From: Piezodorus guildinii
Taxonomy: Eukaryota; Arthropoda; Insecta; Hemiptera; Pentatomidae
Assembly: GCA_023052935.1 (NCBI GenBank)
Contig: CM041297.1
Location: 8,529,327 to 8,593,326 of the forward strand
Reading direction: 5' to 3'
Length of the DNA stretch: 64,000 bases
Made by a program: the position numbers and the translations under genes. Positions 11,869 to 22,821 of this stretch are shown here, one piece after another. The notes beneath the pieces were generated by a model that did no database searches, was not told where the DNA came from, and worked only from the letters and a program-made list of their open reading frames with translations. Position 1 is the first letter of the stretch; every line of letters starts with the position of its first letter.

Positions 11869-12765
11869 AAAAAAAATCTGGTGCGGGCAACACACGAATT
11901 TCACTTACCTCCATTTTTAAAATCAATGAAAGAATTTTCAAATACAGTTGGAGATAAAATACGCGAAACTATTAAGAATTAATTAATTGAATTTATATAG
12001 AAACTGTGTTTTATTAAAAAATCTATTATATTGTTATCTAAAATAATCAGTTAGTTTTATCTTCTTTTCATCACTCTCTATTAACTTTTAAAAGCTTGAG
12101 TATAAGATAATATTTTTCTAAAATCTTTAGCTTTCCAACGTTATATCATACATGTATATTACTGCTCTTATGTTCAAAAACAAAAAATTTCATTAAAACA
12201 TATATTTTTTCTCTCTTAGTTGGTATCGAATTCATTCAATTTATATATTTACCTGTTTTTCATCAGTGGTAACAAGATAATATAGTTATTTTTATAGAAT
12301 CAACAAAATTAAAGGTACTTTAGAGAAAAAAAAATTTAAAATATCGGCATTTAAGCCCTGTCAGACCATTTCAATCCGAATGAAAACCTAAATAATATTA
12401 AAGCCATTAAATTTTACATCGATATAGCGAGTTTAATCAAAATCGTCGGAACGGTTTTCGAGAAAATCGAAAAAAGGTACAAAATGCATGGTATAAAGTG
12501 CCTCTTCTGGTAAGCTCATTTTGATTTAAAAGGTTTTTTAACGTCTCGGGCGTATATTTGTCTTAAATGTGAAATTTCAGTTTCATAGGACTTACCGTTT
12601 TCACCCGGGAGTTCCACACACACACACACACAGACCTTTTTGTGGGACTTAGTTATTTGGACTCAGGGGACCCTATAATGTGTATTTCCGTTGAAAACTG
12701 GAATTCGAAAATTTTCATGATCGTAATACTTTCCCTTACTATATATAGTAAGTGAAAGTAATAGG
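11869..12765 (-). mobile_element. Family X element, copy C, apparently full length
   Basis: The clearest full-length copy (~0.9 kb, inverted). It starts on the + strand with AAATCTGGTGCGGGCAACAC and CACTTACCTCC, runs through GGCATTTAAGCCCTGTCAGA and a (CA)n tract at 12614-12631, and ends with CTTACTATATATAGTAAG inside the longer palindrome at about 12729-12762. No open frame of note. Confidence 0.65.
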
Positions 12766-12779
12766 TGTTTTTTTAAGTA

Positions 12780-13330
12780 GTTGATGGTTGTGATTTCAAG
12801 CATCTATCCAAAAAATAAACTAAAACTGTAGTGATACTGTTTACGTAGAGAAGACCTATACATGGCCGACCATTTTAATAACTCGAAATACGATTGGAAT
12901 CACCTGGACGATGATAGGACGGGCATAGCTAGTTACCCATCACAATGAGGTTAGCTTGCTGCCCATCACTTAGATAGGCACTTAGGCAACTTAGAAAATA
13001 GATTCTGAGGAAGGCAATGCTACTGGATGACTGTAAGATGGAGGAGGTGTAGAAGGAGATGGAGGAGGGAACTTGGTAAAGATTAAAAGTTACCTAATTA
13101 AATTACAGCCGAGCTCGTTAGCAGTTGACCGCAACTTGTGTCTTTGAATCTCTCGATCGCTCCTCCTTCCTTCAATGTCATTCCAATTTGCTATAAAATA
13201 AACATCATATTGTCTACATTTATTTTAATTACCTCATGTAATAAATTTCTATCAGAACGATCAAACAGTTTTAAAAACTTACTAGATGTAATCCTTCTCG
13301 GCTTTGTTCGATTATATTATATTTTTTGTT
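12780..13330. other. Unassigned sequence
   Basis: Contains a moderately GC-rich patch at 12850-13060 that resembles decayed LINE coding sequence, but I could not read a recognisable domain. Confidence 0.3.
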
Positions 13331-13500
13331 AATATAGAGAAACATTTATGATAAGAGGAGCTATATTACATATAATGGTCTATTATTTAATGCCAAATTT
13401 TAATTTTTATTCAGTCAAGTTTACAATGACATACCATAATGAGAAGGTATACCCATAATTACTAAATCCGTTTTAGATTTTAAAGATCATCCTTGTACAT
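13330..13500 (+). repeat. Interspersed repeat matching the flanks of the LINE at 5879-7027
   Basis: The order of blocks (ATAAGAG, then TACATATAATGGTCTATTAT, then TTTAATGCCAAAT, then ATTTGTACAT-like) matches 5850-5878 joined to 7029-7150, with no LINE between. It is a related copy of the pre-insertion site. Confidence 0.5.
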
Positions 13501-13524
13501 ACGAGCGTAAGTGAAGCTTATGTC

Positions 13525-14331
13525 AAGGCGGCAATATACGGTGAGAAATAGCGTATGTGTAGTGTGAATGCAATATCACATGTTGAGCGCGCTAGAAAGT
13601 TGGTGGAAGTAAATATCGTGATAGTTGGTACTATATCACACTTTCATCTACTTTCCATAACGATAATTAACAACAATATCATTTGTTATATTATTTTGGT
13701 CAAACTTTAACAAAAAATAGTTTATTTATATTCATATATATTTAATTGTGTTTCTAGATTCCAAAACCATTATTTAATGATATGTATATTTTCACTGTTC
13801 GGATATTACATTTTAATTTTATAGTTATTTACTAGAAATTATATTATATATATTTTTGTATTATAGTTTGAGATTCATTATATTTTTTTGCGTTAAAATT
13901 ACGAAATAGAAATAGAAAAAAGTGAAAGTGATTTTACAAAGCAATGTTGCTGTCACAGGTGGCGTGCATGTTACCGTCACTTGTCACTTGTCGTTGACGT
14001 TTGTAGTTGGTTAGTAAGTAAATTTGTATAAAAATTTCGAAAACATTTTTAGACAATACTCTTATTATTATTAAAACAAGATGACACCAATTGAACATTC
14101 ATCTTTACATAAGAACTTGGTAACCTAAACAGAGCTAACCGACCTTTTCAACAACTTTCCTGAATAATCAGCTGTTCACACATCCGCCATTTTGCCGAGT
14201 ACTGTTGCGTACTCTCACCATATACACGCGCACATTTTTACTCTCACGCAGTTTACACCACCCTCTACTCTCGCGAGAGTACTTTCACCTCACCTACACA
14301 TACCCTATTTCTCACCGTGTATCGCCACCTT
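13525..14331. mobile_element. MITE-like element with ~45-bp terminal inverted repeats (family Z)
   Basis: Left end AAGGCGGCAATATACGGTGA and right end CTCACCGTGTATCGCCACCTT are inverted matches continuing through a GGGTATGTGTAGGTGAG-type block. The ~0.8-kb element has no transposase. Shorter relatives with the same ends occur at 42867-43318 and 43425-43880 in Mcm4 intron 3. No clear target duplication was identified. Confidence 0.6.
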
Positions 14332-14631
14332 CAAAGCTTAAAGCCATAAAAAAAAAACACTAAAAAACAGTCATTTGGGTTTCAGAATTTTTATTTCTAC
14401 ATATGTACAAAACGTTTTTGAGTCGCATAAATTAATTACAAAGACGTCTAATAACCTCCTTTATGTACTGTCTTTGATAACACTGATGATTTACCTATAT
14501 TTTTAGAGATAAATGTTGTTTCAGTTATCTGATAAACAATTTTTTAACAGATTTTAGTGATATTTTTGTTCATCTTATACTTACTCACTGTTCCGCTCTC
14601 TAATAATTAGTTTCCTATATATATTCTTTGG

Positions 14632-14885
14632 TAGAGTGCATTGGACTCCAATGATCGCGGGTTCAAACCTGGGGTTAGCCCTAGGATTTTTTAATGGGAG
14701 TAAAAAATCCTTAGTTATGCCGTCCCTCGGAGGAGACGTTAAAAGGTAGTCCCGAGCCTGTGCGATGTCAGGTACTTGTTAAAGATCCCTATCCTAATAA
14801 AACCTGGGAAGACAAATTTTAGGACTCCCACCGTAGCAACGTCCAATTAGTCATAATAGCATAAAAGTGACATTAAACAAATAAA
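14632..14885 (+). mobile_element. tRNA-derived SINE
   Basis: The head contains a tRNA-like internal promoter: an A-box-like GGTAGAGTGCATTGGACTCC and a B box GGTTCAAACCT. The body has CCTAGGATTTTTTAATGGGA and GCCGTCCCTCGGAGGAGACG, and the tail reads GACATTAAACAAATAAATAAA. An inverted copy with the same blocks lies at 29535-29815. A second partial head follows at 14890-14925. It is not a tRNA gene because the head does not fold into a full cloverleaf. Confidence 0.65.
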
Positions 14886-15109
14886 TAAAAAGTGCATTGG
14901 ACTACTGATCGCCGGATTCGTTCTATTATACAGTTTATATTTTTCAAGAAGTATAAAACAATAGAAAATTATTAGCGTAGGGTCAGAATTATGGTTGATG
15001 AGGAAAGCGATTTTAAAGCAACAAATTATTTAAAAAGACCAACTTATTTTAAAACTGTCTCTTTTAATGAACACTATAAACTAATCGATGGACAAAATTA
15101 ATCTAATAT

Positions 15110-15950
15110 AACAATAAATATCCTTTTGGTTTATTATTTTCAATAATGAACCTTTGTAATCGACCAAACCCTCCCCCCCCAAAAAAAAAAAAAAAAAAAA
15201 TTTGAGAGCTTACGTTTCGAGATGCGTAGAGTCCGAATAACGAATTTTAAAAAAAATCCGTGTGTCTGCCGTACGCAATACGTGGCATCTCTCCGAAACT
15301 ACTGGACCATTTTTTTTTTAATTCGCCACAAAAATATTAGTCCATTCAACGATGATCCTAACACCTAGACGGTGATACCAACTGGTTAGTTTTAAAATGG
15401 CGGCCGATTAAAAATAACTTTTATTGAATAACTAATTATTTTTGAAGATAGAGACAAAATTTATTAGTGTTTTTTAACCCAAAAAAAACGCGAATAATTA
15501 TATAAAAGTGAAAAAATAAAATAAAAAAATTTAAATTTTACAAATAAATACGCTCATACGCTCGTAACTCAGTTATTTTAGACGATAGAGAAAAGTATGT
15601 ATAGAGTTTTAGAATCAGTAAAGCGCGATAAACAAAAAAAAAAAAAAAAAAATGAAATCTCGCTTATCTATAGGCTTGTAACTACGTTATTTTCGAAGAT
15701 AGAGAAAAAATTCATTATTGTTGATAATTATATAAAAGTGAAAAAAAAAAAAAATTTTATAAATAAATTTTTTTAGTTTTGTCTATTACGGTGTTCATTA
15801 TTGAAAAAAATAAAACAGAAAGCATTTATAGTAGACTTATTTACTATTTCCTTTCTTTCTTTCGATTTTCATTCAAATAATTCATTCTAAAACTCTAAGA
15901 ATTATTTATCGATCTTTAAACATAACAGAGGTACAACCTTATATAGAGGC
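15110..15950 (+). repeat. AT-rich interspersed repeat (family Y)
   Basis: Starts with GGTTTATTATTTTCAATAAT and an A run, followed by TTGAGAGCTTACGTTTCGAG. It contains several modules of the form GTTATTTTxGAxGATAGAGA, and ends with a diverged inverted version of its own start at about 15785-15835. Related copies lie at 17400-17960, 41040-42600, 52500-53070 and 62740-63180. No protein is encoded; class unknown. Confidence 0.45.
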
Positions 15951-16205
15951 GAGATTTACTTTTTATTCTTTAACTCTATACATATTACTTTCAATTAAAT
16001 AAATTCAATATTTAAATAAAAATCTAAAAATGAGAATGGAACTAATGAAGCGACAGAAATGAGAACGCTTTTGGATCTGATCCAAATGAACATCATTGAA
16101 TTTAAAAAAAATTACTTTATAGCCTGTGAGTCTAAAACGAGCTGAACAAAGGTCTATCCCCATTAGCCAACAGTGATTATTTGAAAAATAAACTATTATT
16201 TTATC

Positions 16206-17077
16206 ATAAATAATCTGGTGCACGCAACACACGACTTTCACTTACCTCCATTGTTGAAATCAATTCAAAAATTTTCAAATACCTTTAGAGATGAAATTAG
16301 TTTAAAGAATTCATTAAATTGATTTTAGATAGAAACATGTGTTTTATTAAATAATCTATTATGTTATTATCTAAAACAATCAGTTAATTTTATCCGCTTT
16401 TCATCACTCTCCATTACATTTTACAACTTTGTGCATAAAATAATATTTTTTTCTGAAATTATTAGCTTTCCAATATTATACAAATATAATACGGTACTTA
16501 TCTTTAAAAAAACAAAAATTACATTAAAAAATACTTTTGCACTTTTCTCTTTCAGTTTATTATCGAATATATTCAACTTATATATTTAGCGGTTTTTAAT
16601 CAATGCTAATAACATAAAATGGTAATTTTTTCCAAATGTACAAAATTGAAAATACTTTAGAGGAAGAAAATTTAAAATATCGGCATTTAAGGCCTGTCAG
16701 ACTATTTCAATCAGAATGAAATCTGCATTTTATTAAAGCCCATTAAATTTTACATCGATATAGCGAGTTTAATCAAAATCGTTTGAGCCGTTTTTTAGTA
16801 AATCGTAAAAAGGTGCAAAATGTATGGTATAAAGTGGCTCTTTTGGTTAGCTGATTTTGATGAAAAGATTTTGTAACATCTCGGGCGAATATTTGTCTTA
16901 AATTTCAGTTTCATAGCACTTTAGTTTTCGCCCGGGAGTTACCACACACAGGTTTTTGCGGGACTCGGTCATTTGGACTCAGGGGATCCTAAAACGTATA
17001 TTTCCGTTGAAAAATGGAACTCGAAAATTTTCACGATCGCAAAACTTTCCCTTACTATATATAGTAAGTGAATGTAA
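16206..17077 (-). mobile_element. Family X element, copy D, apparently full length
   Basis: Inverted copy. The + strand begins with AATCTGGTGCACGCAACACA and ACTTTCACTTACCTCC and ends with CTTACTATATATAGTAAGTG at about 17052-17071. The CA tract is only a few repeats long here, against about 20 bp in copy C. Confidence 0.65.
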
Positions 17078-17399
17078 AAACTTATATAAGATGATTTACA
17101 ATAAGGTATGTAGTACACAATAAGGTATACAATATACACTGTACAAGATAGTATACAATACCGAAGAGGGGTCGGAGGCAATGGATAACGATACGCCTTC
17201 CTCAAGGAAAAAGTTGTTCAACAAGTCGCTTTTATTAGAAGGACCCTTGCAAGATGACCACTCGATATTTGAATAGTTGAGGGCCGATCCCAACAATATC
17301 ATTATTCTTTTCAATTCAACATTATCCTTACTTTTCAATGAAATATATATAGCATAGCTATTTTAATGGGTTTATTAGGCTATTGTTTATTATTTAACT

Positions 17400-17960
17400 T
17401 TATAATTTTACCCAAAAATACCCCCATAAATCAGTTTTTCTGAAGATAGAAAAAAACATGTATATAGTTAATAAATAAATTTCGCCTCTATATAAGGCTT
17501 GTACATCTGTTATTTTCGAAGATAGATAAATAAATCTTAGAGTTTAAGAATGAATTATTTGAATCAAGATCGAAAGAAAAGAAAAGAAAATAGTAAATAA
17601 GTCTAGAATAAATGCTTTTGTTTTATTATTTTCAATAATGAAGCTCAGAAATAGACAAAACTAAAAAAAATTACCCCACCTCAAAATTTTAAGGATTGCG
17701 TTTCAAGATACGTAAAACTCGAATAACGAATAAAAAAAATCCGTTTGACCGATTTAATAAACAACAAATAAAAAAAAACAAAAAAAAATTCTATAGAGAA
17801 TTAAATTTTCTACAAAAAGAGAAAAGAATTATTGAAATAAGTTCAAAAATATCAGAGATATAGCGTTTTGAAATTAACAGTAGTGATAGGCAACTTTAGT
17901 TATTATTTAACTTTATAATTTATTTTGATCAAAGCTCGTTATTCACAACTGAAAATTGCT
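17400..17960 (+). repeat. AT-rich interspersed repeat (family Y)
   Basis: Shares the TTATTTTCGAAGATAGA modules, the TTATTATTTTCAATAATGAA block and the TCAGAGATATAGCGTTTTGA block with other family Y copies. Confidence 0.4.
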
Positions 17961-17967
17961 TTCTAAA

Positions 17968-18115
17968 TTTTACATTCACTTGCCTATATATGAAATAGAT
18001 GGTAAGGGAAAGTTTTAGAGTTCCAATTATCAGCGGAAAGATAGGGTTTTAGTGTCCTCTGAATCCAAATGACCAAGACCCGCGAAAAGGTCTCGGTGTC
18101 TGTGTGTGTGTGTAA
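17968..18115 (+). mobile_element. Family X left-end fragment
   Basis: ACATTCACTTGCCTATATAT, then GGTAAGGGAAAG and the TCCAAATGACCAAGACCCGC block, ending at the GT tract (18099-18112). The rest of the element is missing. Confidence 0.5.
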
Positions 18116-18674
18116 GATCTCTCTTAGCAAGTTTTGATCTATGATTCCTACCTCTAAGGAGCTTCAGGTTATACAAATGTAACCAACCTAACTAGAAATT
18201 CTAAATCTTTTCGGGGGATTTTTCCAAGTAACTAAGCCATAATAAAGTTTAAACAAGAATTCTTCTTTGTTTTGTAATTTTCTTAATGTTTTTGGTCACC
18301 TACAACGGAGTAGAATGTTTTGGAGAGGGAGGGGCATCAAAAGAAAGGAGACATTAATACTTTCTCTGCGTAATCTTGAAGTTAAAAAAACTGAAACCTC
18401 GTGAGCTGCTAAATATTAGGATCGGTTTTATGGCTTCAGAACGTTAATCTCTTCGGCACAGACTGACAAATCTCCCTCTTGCTGTACATCTATCATAGAC
18501 CCACCCATTATTCGCTTCTGATTTCAGTTATAAAAAAGTTTTGACAAGACCAAACAATGTTTTATAAGTTTTAAACTTGTAGACAAATTTTGAGCAGGTA
18601 CCCATGGAAACGCGTTCGACTTTGATTTGTTTTTTAACAATTCAATCATTTACAGTAATTCATTTGGTTAAAAA

Positions 18675-19495
18675 CTTATTACTTTCACTTACTATATATG
18701 GTAAGGGAAAGTATTGCGGTCGCGAAAAGATTCGAATTCCAGTTTTCAACGGAAATACAGGTTTTAGGTTCCCCTCAGTCCAAATAACCAAGTCCCGAAA
18801 AAAGGTATGTGTGTGTGTGTGTGGTAACTTCCGGGCGGAAACGAAAAGTCCTATGAAACTGAAATTTTATCTTTAAGACAACTATGCGCCCGAGGTGTTA
18901 CAAAAACCTATTCATCAAAATGGGCTGGCCGGAAGAGCCGCTTTATACCATGCATATTGCACCTTTTTATGATTTTCTCAAAAACGATTCCGACGATTTA
19001 GATTAAACTCACTATACCGATGTAAAATTCAATAGGCTTTAATATCATGTAGGCTTCATTCTGATTAAAATAGTCTGACAGGGCTTAAATGTCGATATTT
19101 TAAATTTTCTTGCTCTTAAGTACCTTTAATTTTCTTGATTCTATAAAAATAAATATACTGTCTAGTTACCACTAATGAAAAACAGGTAAATATATAAATT
19201 GAATGAATTCGATACCCTACTAAAGGAATGAACTGAACACATATTTTTTTAATGCAATTTTTAGTTTTTTAACTTAATAACAGTAATATACATTTATACT
19301 ATACCGTTGGAAAGCTAAAGATTTTAGAAAATATAATATAATTAGTTTTTTTTAATATAACATATATTTGTATAGAAATTCCATTTAATAATTCTTTAAT
19401 GTTTTCACACATTTGTATCTCTTACTGTATTTGAAAATTCTTTAATCGATTCTAAAAACGGAGGTAAGTGAAAGTCCCACACCATATGTTTTTAA
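18675..19495 (+). mobile_element. Family X element, copy E
   Basis: Runs from TTACTTTCACTTACTATATA at 18680 to GGAGGTAAGTGAAAGTC at about 19460, so both 12-bp inverted ends (ACTTTCACTTAC and GTAAGTGAAAGT) are present. The GT tract lies at 18807-18823. No transposase frame. Confidence 0.65.
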
Positions 19496-19591
19496 AACAA
19501 ATACCAAGTAATTTCTAAAACCTGAAAATCACGAATTTCTAAGTGTTTGGCTTCACTCAAGAGTGAGGGAAAAACCGATGTTTCGAATGAG

Positions 19592-19650
19592 TTAATGGCA
19601 TAGCATTGACTGTAGTCTAGTTCCTCATAACATTCACTATCGTGTTGTTA
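19592..19650 (+). repeat. 27-bp minisatellite, outlying units
   Basis: Diverged units of the CACTATCGTGTxGTTCCTCAT repeat that forms the array at 21838-22052. Confidence 0.5.
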
Positions 19651-19672
19651 TGGCGGAATAGGGTAAACCAGA

Positions 19673-21058
19673 CAGTTATTGACACCCCAACCTTTAACTT
19701 AAAGAGATAAGTAAACAAATCCGAATTTTGTTTCAAGATATACATGAAACTAATGCTTGAAGGGTCCTCTAAGTCATCTATAATGTGATTGTTTAGAAGA
19801 CTAACCACCGGGAACGTTTCAAAATTAATACCACCGCGGCTTCAGTTGATGGTCTGTAAAAGGCTAAAACATTATGATTTTCAGAAGGATTTTTGCCCAA
19901 TATTTTTGTTCTTACTCTCTTCCCACATTTTTTACATATAAAGTAAGTACACCCCATGTCAATAACTAAATTTTGATTTTTTTTTTTTTTTTTATATATT
20001 GATGGCTCTGTTTTAATTTTGATAGTTTAATCTTCCTGATAAATCTGTAATGTTATTTTAACTTTAATTCTAGTTTAACTATTTATTGGCATAGGGTGTT
20101 AATTAATAGTTTTGGACTCAATGACTAGTTATTGACACAGTCAGTTCCTACTAGTATTTTTTTTCTGTGTGTACGGGAGCTAGTATGAATAAGAAGCCCA
20201 GTTACAGCCAGAAGGATTCAGAAAATTCTTCGAAGACCATAAAGGATGGCTCATCCATTAAAACAATATGTAGAAGATTTGGAGTTCCTTGGGCAACATT
20301 TCACTTCAACTTCAGCCATAAATTTGTAAAATCATCGTTTGGATCACGGCCGAGTCTTTCAGACGAAGACATCCTACTCTTGCTGCTAGGATAGAAAAAT
20401 GTGCGAAAAAGGGATTCTCGAGGAGGAAAAACGAAATTTTACAATCAGTAAAAGAATTTATTGAATTTATGGCCACTACCTTTAAAGATAATTGTCCTGG
20501 TGTTGGCTGGTATAAGGCTTTCTTCCGAAGGCACCCCTCTATAGCAGAGAGGACTTCCGAAGCCAGCGTTGGTGTTTCTGAAGCCAGTGTTAGAAAATGG
20601 TTCAAGAACGTCCAAAACATATTGGAAGAAGAGCAATGCTTAAAAGTATTGAGCCATCCTGAAATGAATTTCAATACCAATGAAACTGTATATCAAAAAC
20701 ATTATCTGTTTGGTACATCTGGCAACGAAGAGGGATCCTTGTCTTAAGGGCTATACTGGCCAGAATCTCCGAAAAGAAAATTTAAAAAAATAACTCAAAG
20801 GCTTCCATTTTTCGACACAAGTAAACGATGGAAACTAAAATGGAAGCCAAAATAGAAAAAAAAAAAAAAAGAAACAAAAAGGTTGGAGATGGAGAAAAAA
20901 AAAAAAATAAATTCCAAAGGAAAATGAACAAACCAAAAAAAAATCAACCCTATGTTACAAATTTGGCGATTTTCTAAAGAGGATTTATTTTGTTTTATAA
21001 TTTAAAAAAAAATTAAGAGACAGGGGGTGTCAATAACCAATACACAGGGTGTCAACAA
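19673..21058 (+). mobile_element. pogo-like DNA transposon, internally deleted
   Basis: Inverted ends GTTATTGACACCCC (19675-19688) and GGGGTGTCAATAAC (21024-21037) bracket a degenerate transposase. Additional subterminal copies of the GTGTCAA motif lie at 20128-20140 and 21048-21058, so the outer boundary is uncertain by about 20 bp. Most of the DDE domain is gone. Confidence 0.6.
20188..20780 (+). pseudogene. pogo/Tigger-type transposase remnant
   Basis: A broken frame. The first part (20188-20392) has a helix-turn-helix-like region (TICRRFGVPWATFHFN). The second (about 20400-20745, another frame) has the CENP-B/Tc5-type DNA-binding domain: CAKKGFSRRKNEIL, then GVGWYKAFFRRHP and SEASVRKWFKNV. 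Just downstream, where pogo transposases have the first catalytic Asp in an N-M-D-E-T-like motif, the sequence reads NTNET, so that Asp appears to be Asn. The DDE core is otherwise deleted. Not functional. Confidence 0.6.
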
Positions 21059-21269
21059 CTATTTTTTGAGCTTTTCACCTTAATATTGCCATATTATAAA
21101 ATTATTGAACTTTCGACCCAAAAAAACCTCTTGAGTCTTTAGAAGGATTAATAAAGAAGAGTTATAGGATGTTTCAATTGGATCCGTTCATAAAAAGTAT
21201 TTATTTTTAATTTTACCGCAGAAATGTAGTCAAAAGGGTATCAGTAATAGACTGGTACCTTGGTTATTA

Positions 21270-21322
21270 ACCCTATGCATTGACTATCGTGTAGTTTCTC
21301 ATAGCATTGACTATCGTGTTAA
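21270..21322 (+). repeat. 27-bp minisatellite, outlying units
   Basis: Two diverged units of GCATTGACTATCGTGTAGTT, lying between the pogo-like element and the first SINE. Confidence 0.55.
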
Positions 21323-21324
21323 GG

Positions 21325-21460
21325 GAGAAGCGTTGTCTAGTGGGTGGAGCGCTAGTCTGTTGTGCTCCGGGTCCTGGGTTCGAATCCGGCTGTAGCAGAA
21401 TATTATTTATTCTGTTAATTCAGTCGGGGGCGTAATCTCTTTACTAATGTATACTAAAGA
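21325..21460 (+). mobile_element. tRNA-derived SINE, short
   Basis: A tRNA-like head with A-box-like TAGTGGGTGGAGCG and B box GGTTCGAATCC is followed by a body starting AATTCAGTCGGGGGC. The same head/body arrangement recurs at 21576. Confidence 0.55.
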
Positions 21461-21575
21461 GCCCTAAAACTAAATTAATAAGTACATTTTTATGAACGAC
21501 TATTTGGAACATATTAATCTTATAATAATATGGATTTCTTTGTTCATTCAACGTCACTTTAAGCTACTATGAGGG

Positions 21576-21815
21576 GCGGCGTGGTCTATTGGATAGAGCA
21601 ATAGTCTATTGCTCTTCGGGTCCTGGGTTCGAATCCCGCCTGTGCTATATTGTGCTAATTCAGTCGGGGGGGGGGGACCTTAGGGTATGGAGACCCTCCT
21701 GGGGTAGACCTATCTTCTATTAAGTGGGTACCCAAAATAATTGGGGAAAACCCTGGCGGCTGAGCGTGATTAAGGCCTAATCATCAATAAAGGGTTGTGG
21801 TGGTACAGGTTATTT
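21576..21815 (+). mobile_element. tRNA-derived SINE
   Basis: The head GGGGCGGCGTGGTCTATTGG continues to a perfect B box GGTTCGAATCC, then AATTCAGTCGGGG, then a body with GGAGACCCTCCTGGGG and GGCGGCTGAGCGTGATTAAG. It is related to 21325-21460 but longer. Upstream 21545-21575 matches the 3' tail of the 14632 SINE in inverse orientation. Confidence 0.6.
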
Positions 21816-21837
21816 TTTTTATTTTATTTATTATTGA

Positions 21838-22052
21838 CTATCATGTTGTTATGACGGGATAGAATCCACTATCGTGTCGTTCCTCATAGCATCCACTGTC
21901 GTGTAGTTCCTCATAGCATCCACTATCATGTAGTTCCTCATAGCATCCACTATCGTGTCGTTCCTCATAGCATCCGCTATCGTGTAGTTCCTCATAGCAT
22001 CCACTATCGTGTAGTTCCTCATAGCATCCACTATCGTGTAGTTCCTCATAGC
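21838..22052 (+). repeat. 27-bp minisatellite array, about 8 units
   Basis: Tandem units of CCACTATCGTGTAGTTCCTC plus ATAGCAT (27 bp). Because 27 is divisible by three, an open frame runs through it on the minus strand; I treat that as a by-product. Outlying units at 19592-19650 and 21270-21322 suggest the array was once longer and was split by insertions. Confidence 0.85.
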
Positions 22053-22169
22053 TAAATGGAGGGGGCCTATCCCATTACACATTCCACAGCTGTTATCAAA
22101 ATTGTCTTCATTTCTTATAATGTCACCGTTCTATTGTTTATTTTATCAAATTCGGTATGCCACAAACCT

Positions 22170-22345
22170 TTATAGGGCATTTTTTTTTTTTTTGTTAGTT
22201 GATTATTTTCAATAATTAACCATTGGGAATTGTTACCATTGGAACAGACCGACAAATGGAATTTAATCCCCTTCCCTCGAAATTTAGGTTTCAAGTTACG
22301 TGGAATCAAAATCTCCAATAAAATAAATTCCGTTATCGTTCACAT
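22170..22345. repeat. Possible family Y fragment
   Basis: Contains a T-run next to TTGATTATTTTCAATAATTA and a CGTGGAATC-like block similar to the start of family Y copies. Weak. Confidence 0.3.
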
Positions 22346-22821
22346 ACATTCGACGTCAACATCAGCTGTTCGGATTCAAAGATAAATATCGTTAGCGTAC
22401 ATTACTACATTATTTATACTGATAAGAAGAATGTAGTCGGGTGTTTTGGATTCAGCATACTGAGGATTAAAAAAAAAAAAAAACAGTTACTTGCTAGTAT
22501 CTTTATCCTTGGATCTCATCCTCTCACGTTCTGGATATTTATATCTAATTGAATCCGATAAGTCATGATACTGATGAGTATTAGACGAGATATTACACTC
22601 ATTAGTGGTCGTGGTTCGTAGAGAATCTTTTTGACAGATTTAGTTTCTAACTCCTTACTCTTTTCTTCAGTTACTAAAAAACTAAAGATCCTACTCGGCA
22701 TGTCTCATCATGAACTAAAAGATAAGATTCGGGTATGAAGAGCCCTTACCATGAACATAGACATAATGGCTCTACATCCCTCGTGGAGACAAGGCTCCTC
22801 ATCACCTACACCTCATAACTA

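Noticed and set aside
21325..21400. tRNA gene
   Set aside because: The A- and B-box-like parts are there, but the acceptor stem does not close and a SINE body follows; the same head recurs at 21576.
21849..22082. 77-residue open frame with a repeated 9-residue unit on the minus strand
   Set aside because: It arises only because the 27-bp repeat is divisible by three; no start context, homology or flanking gene structure.
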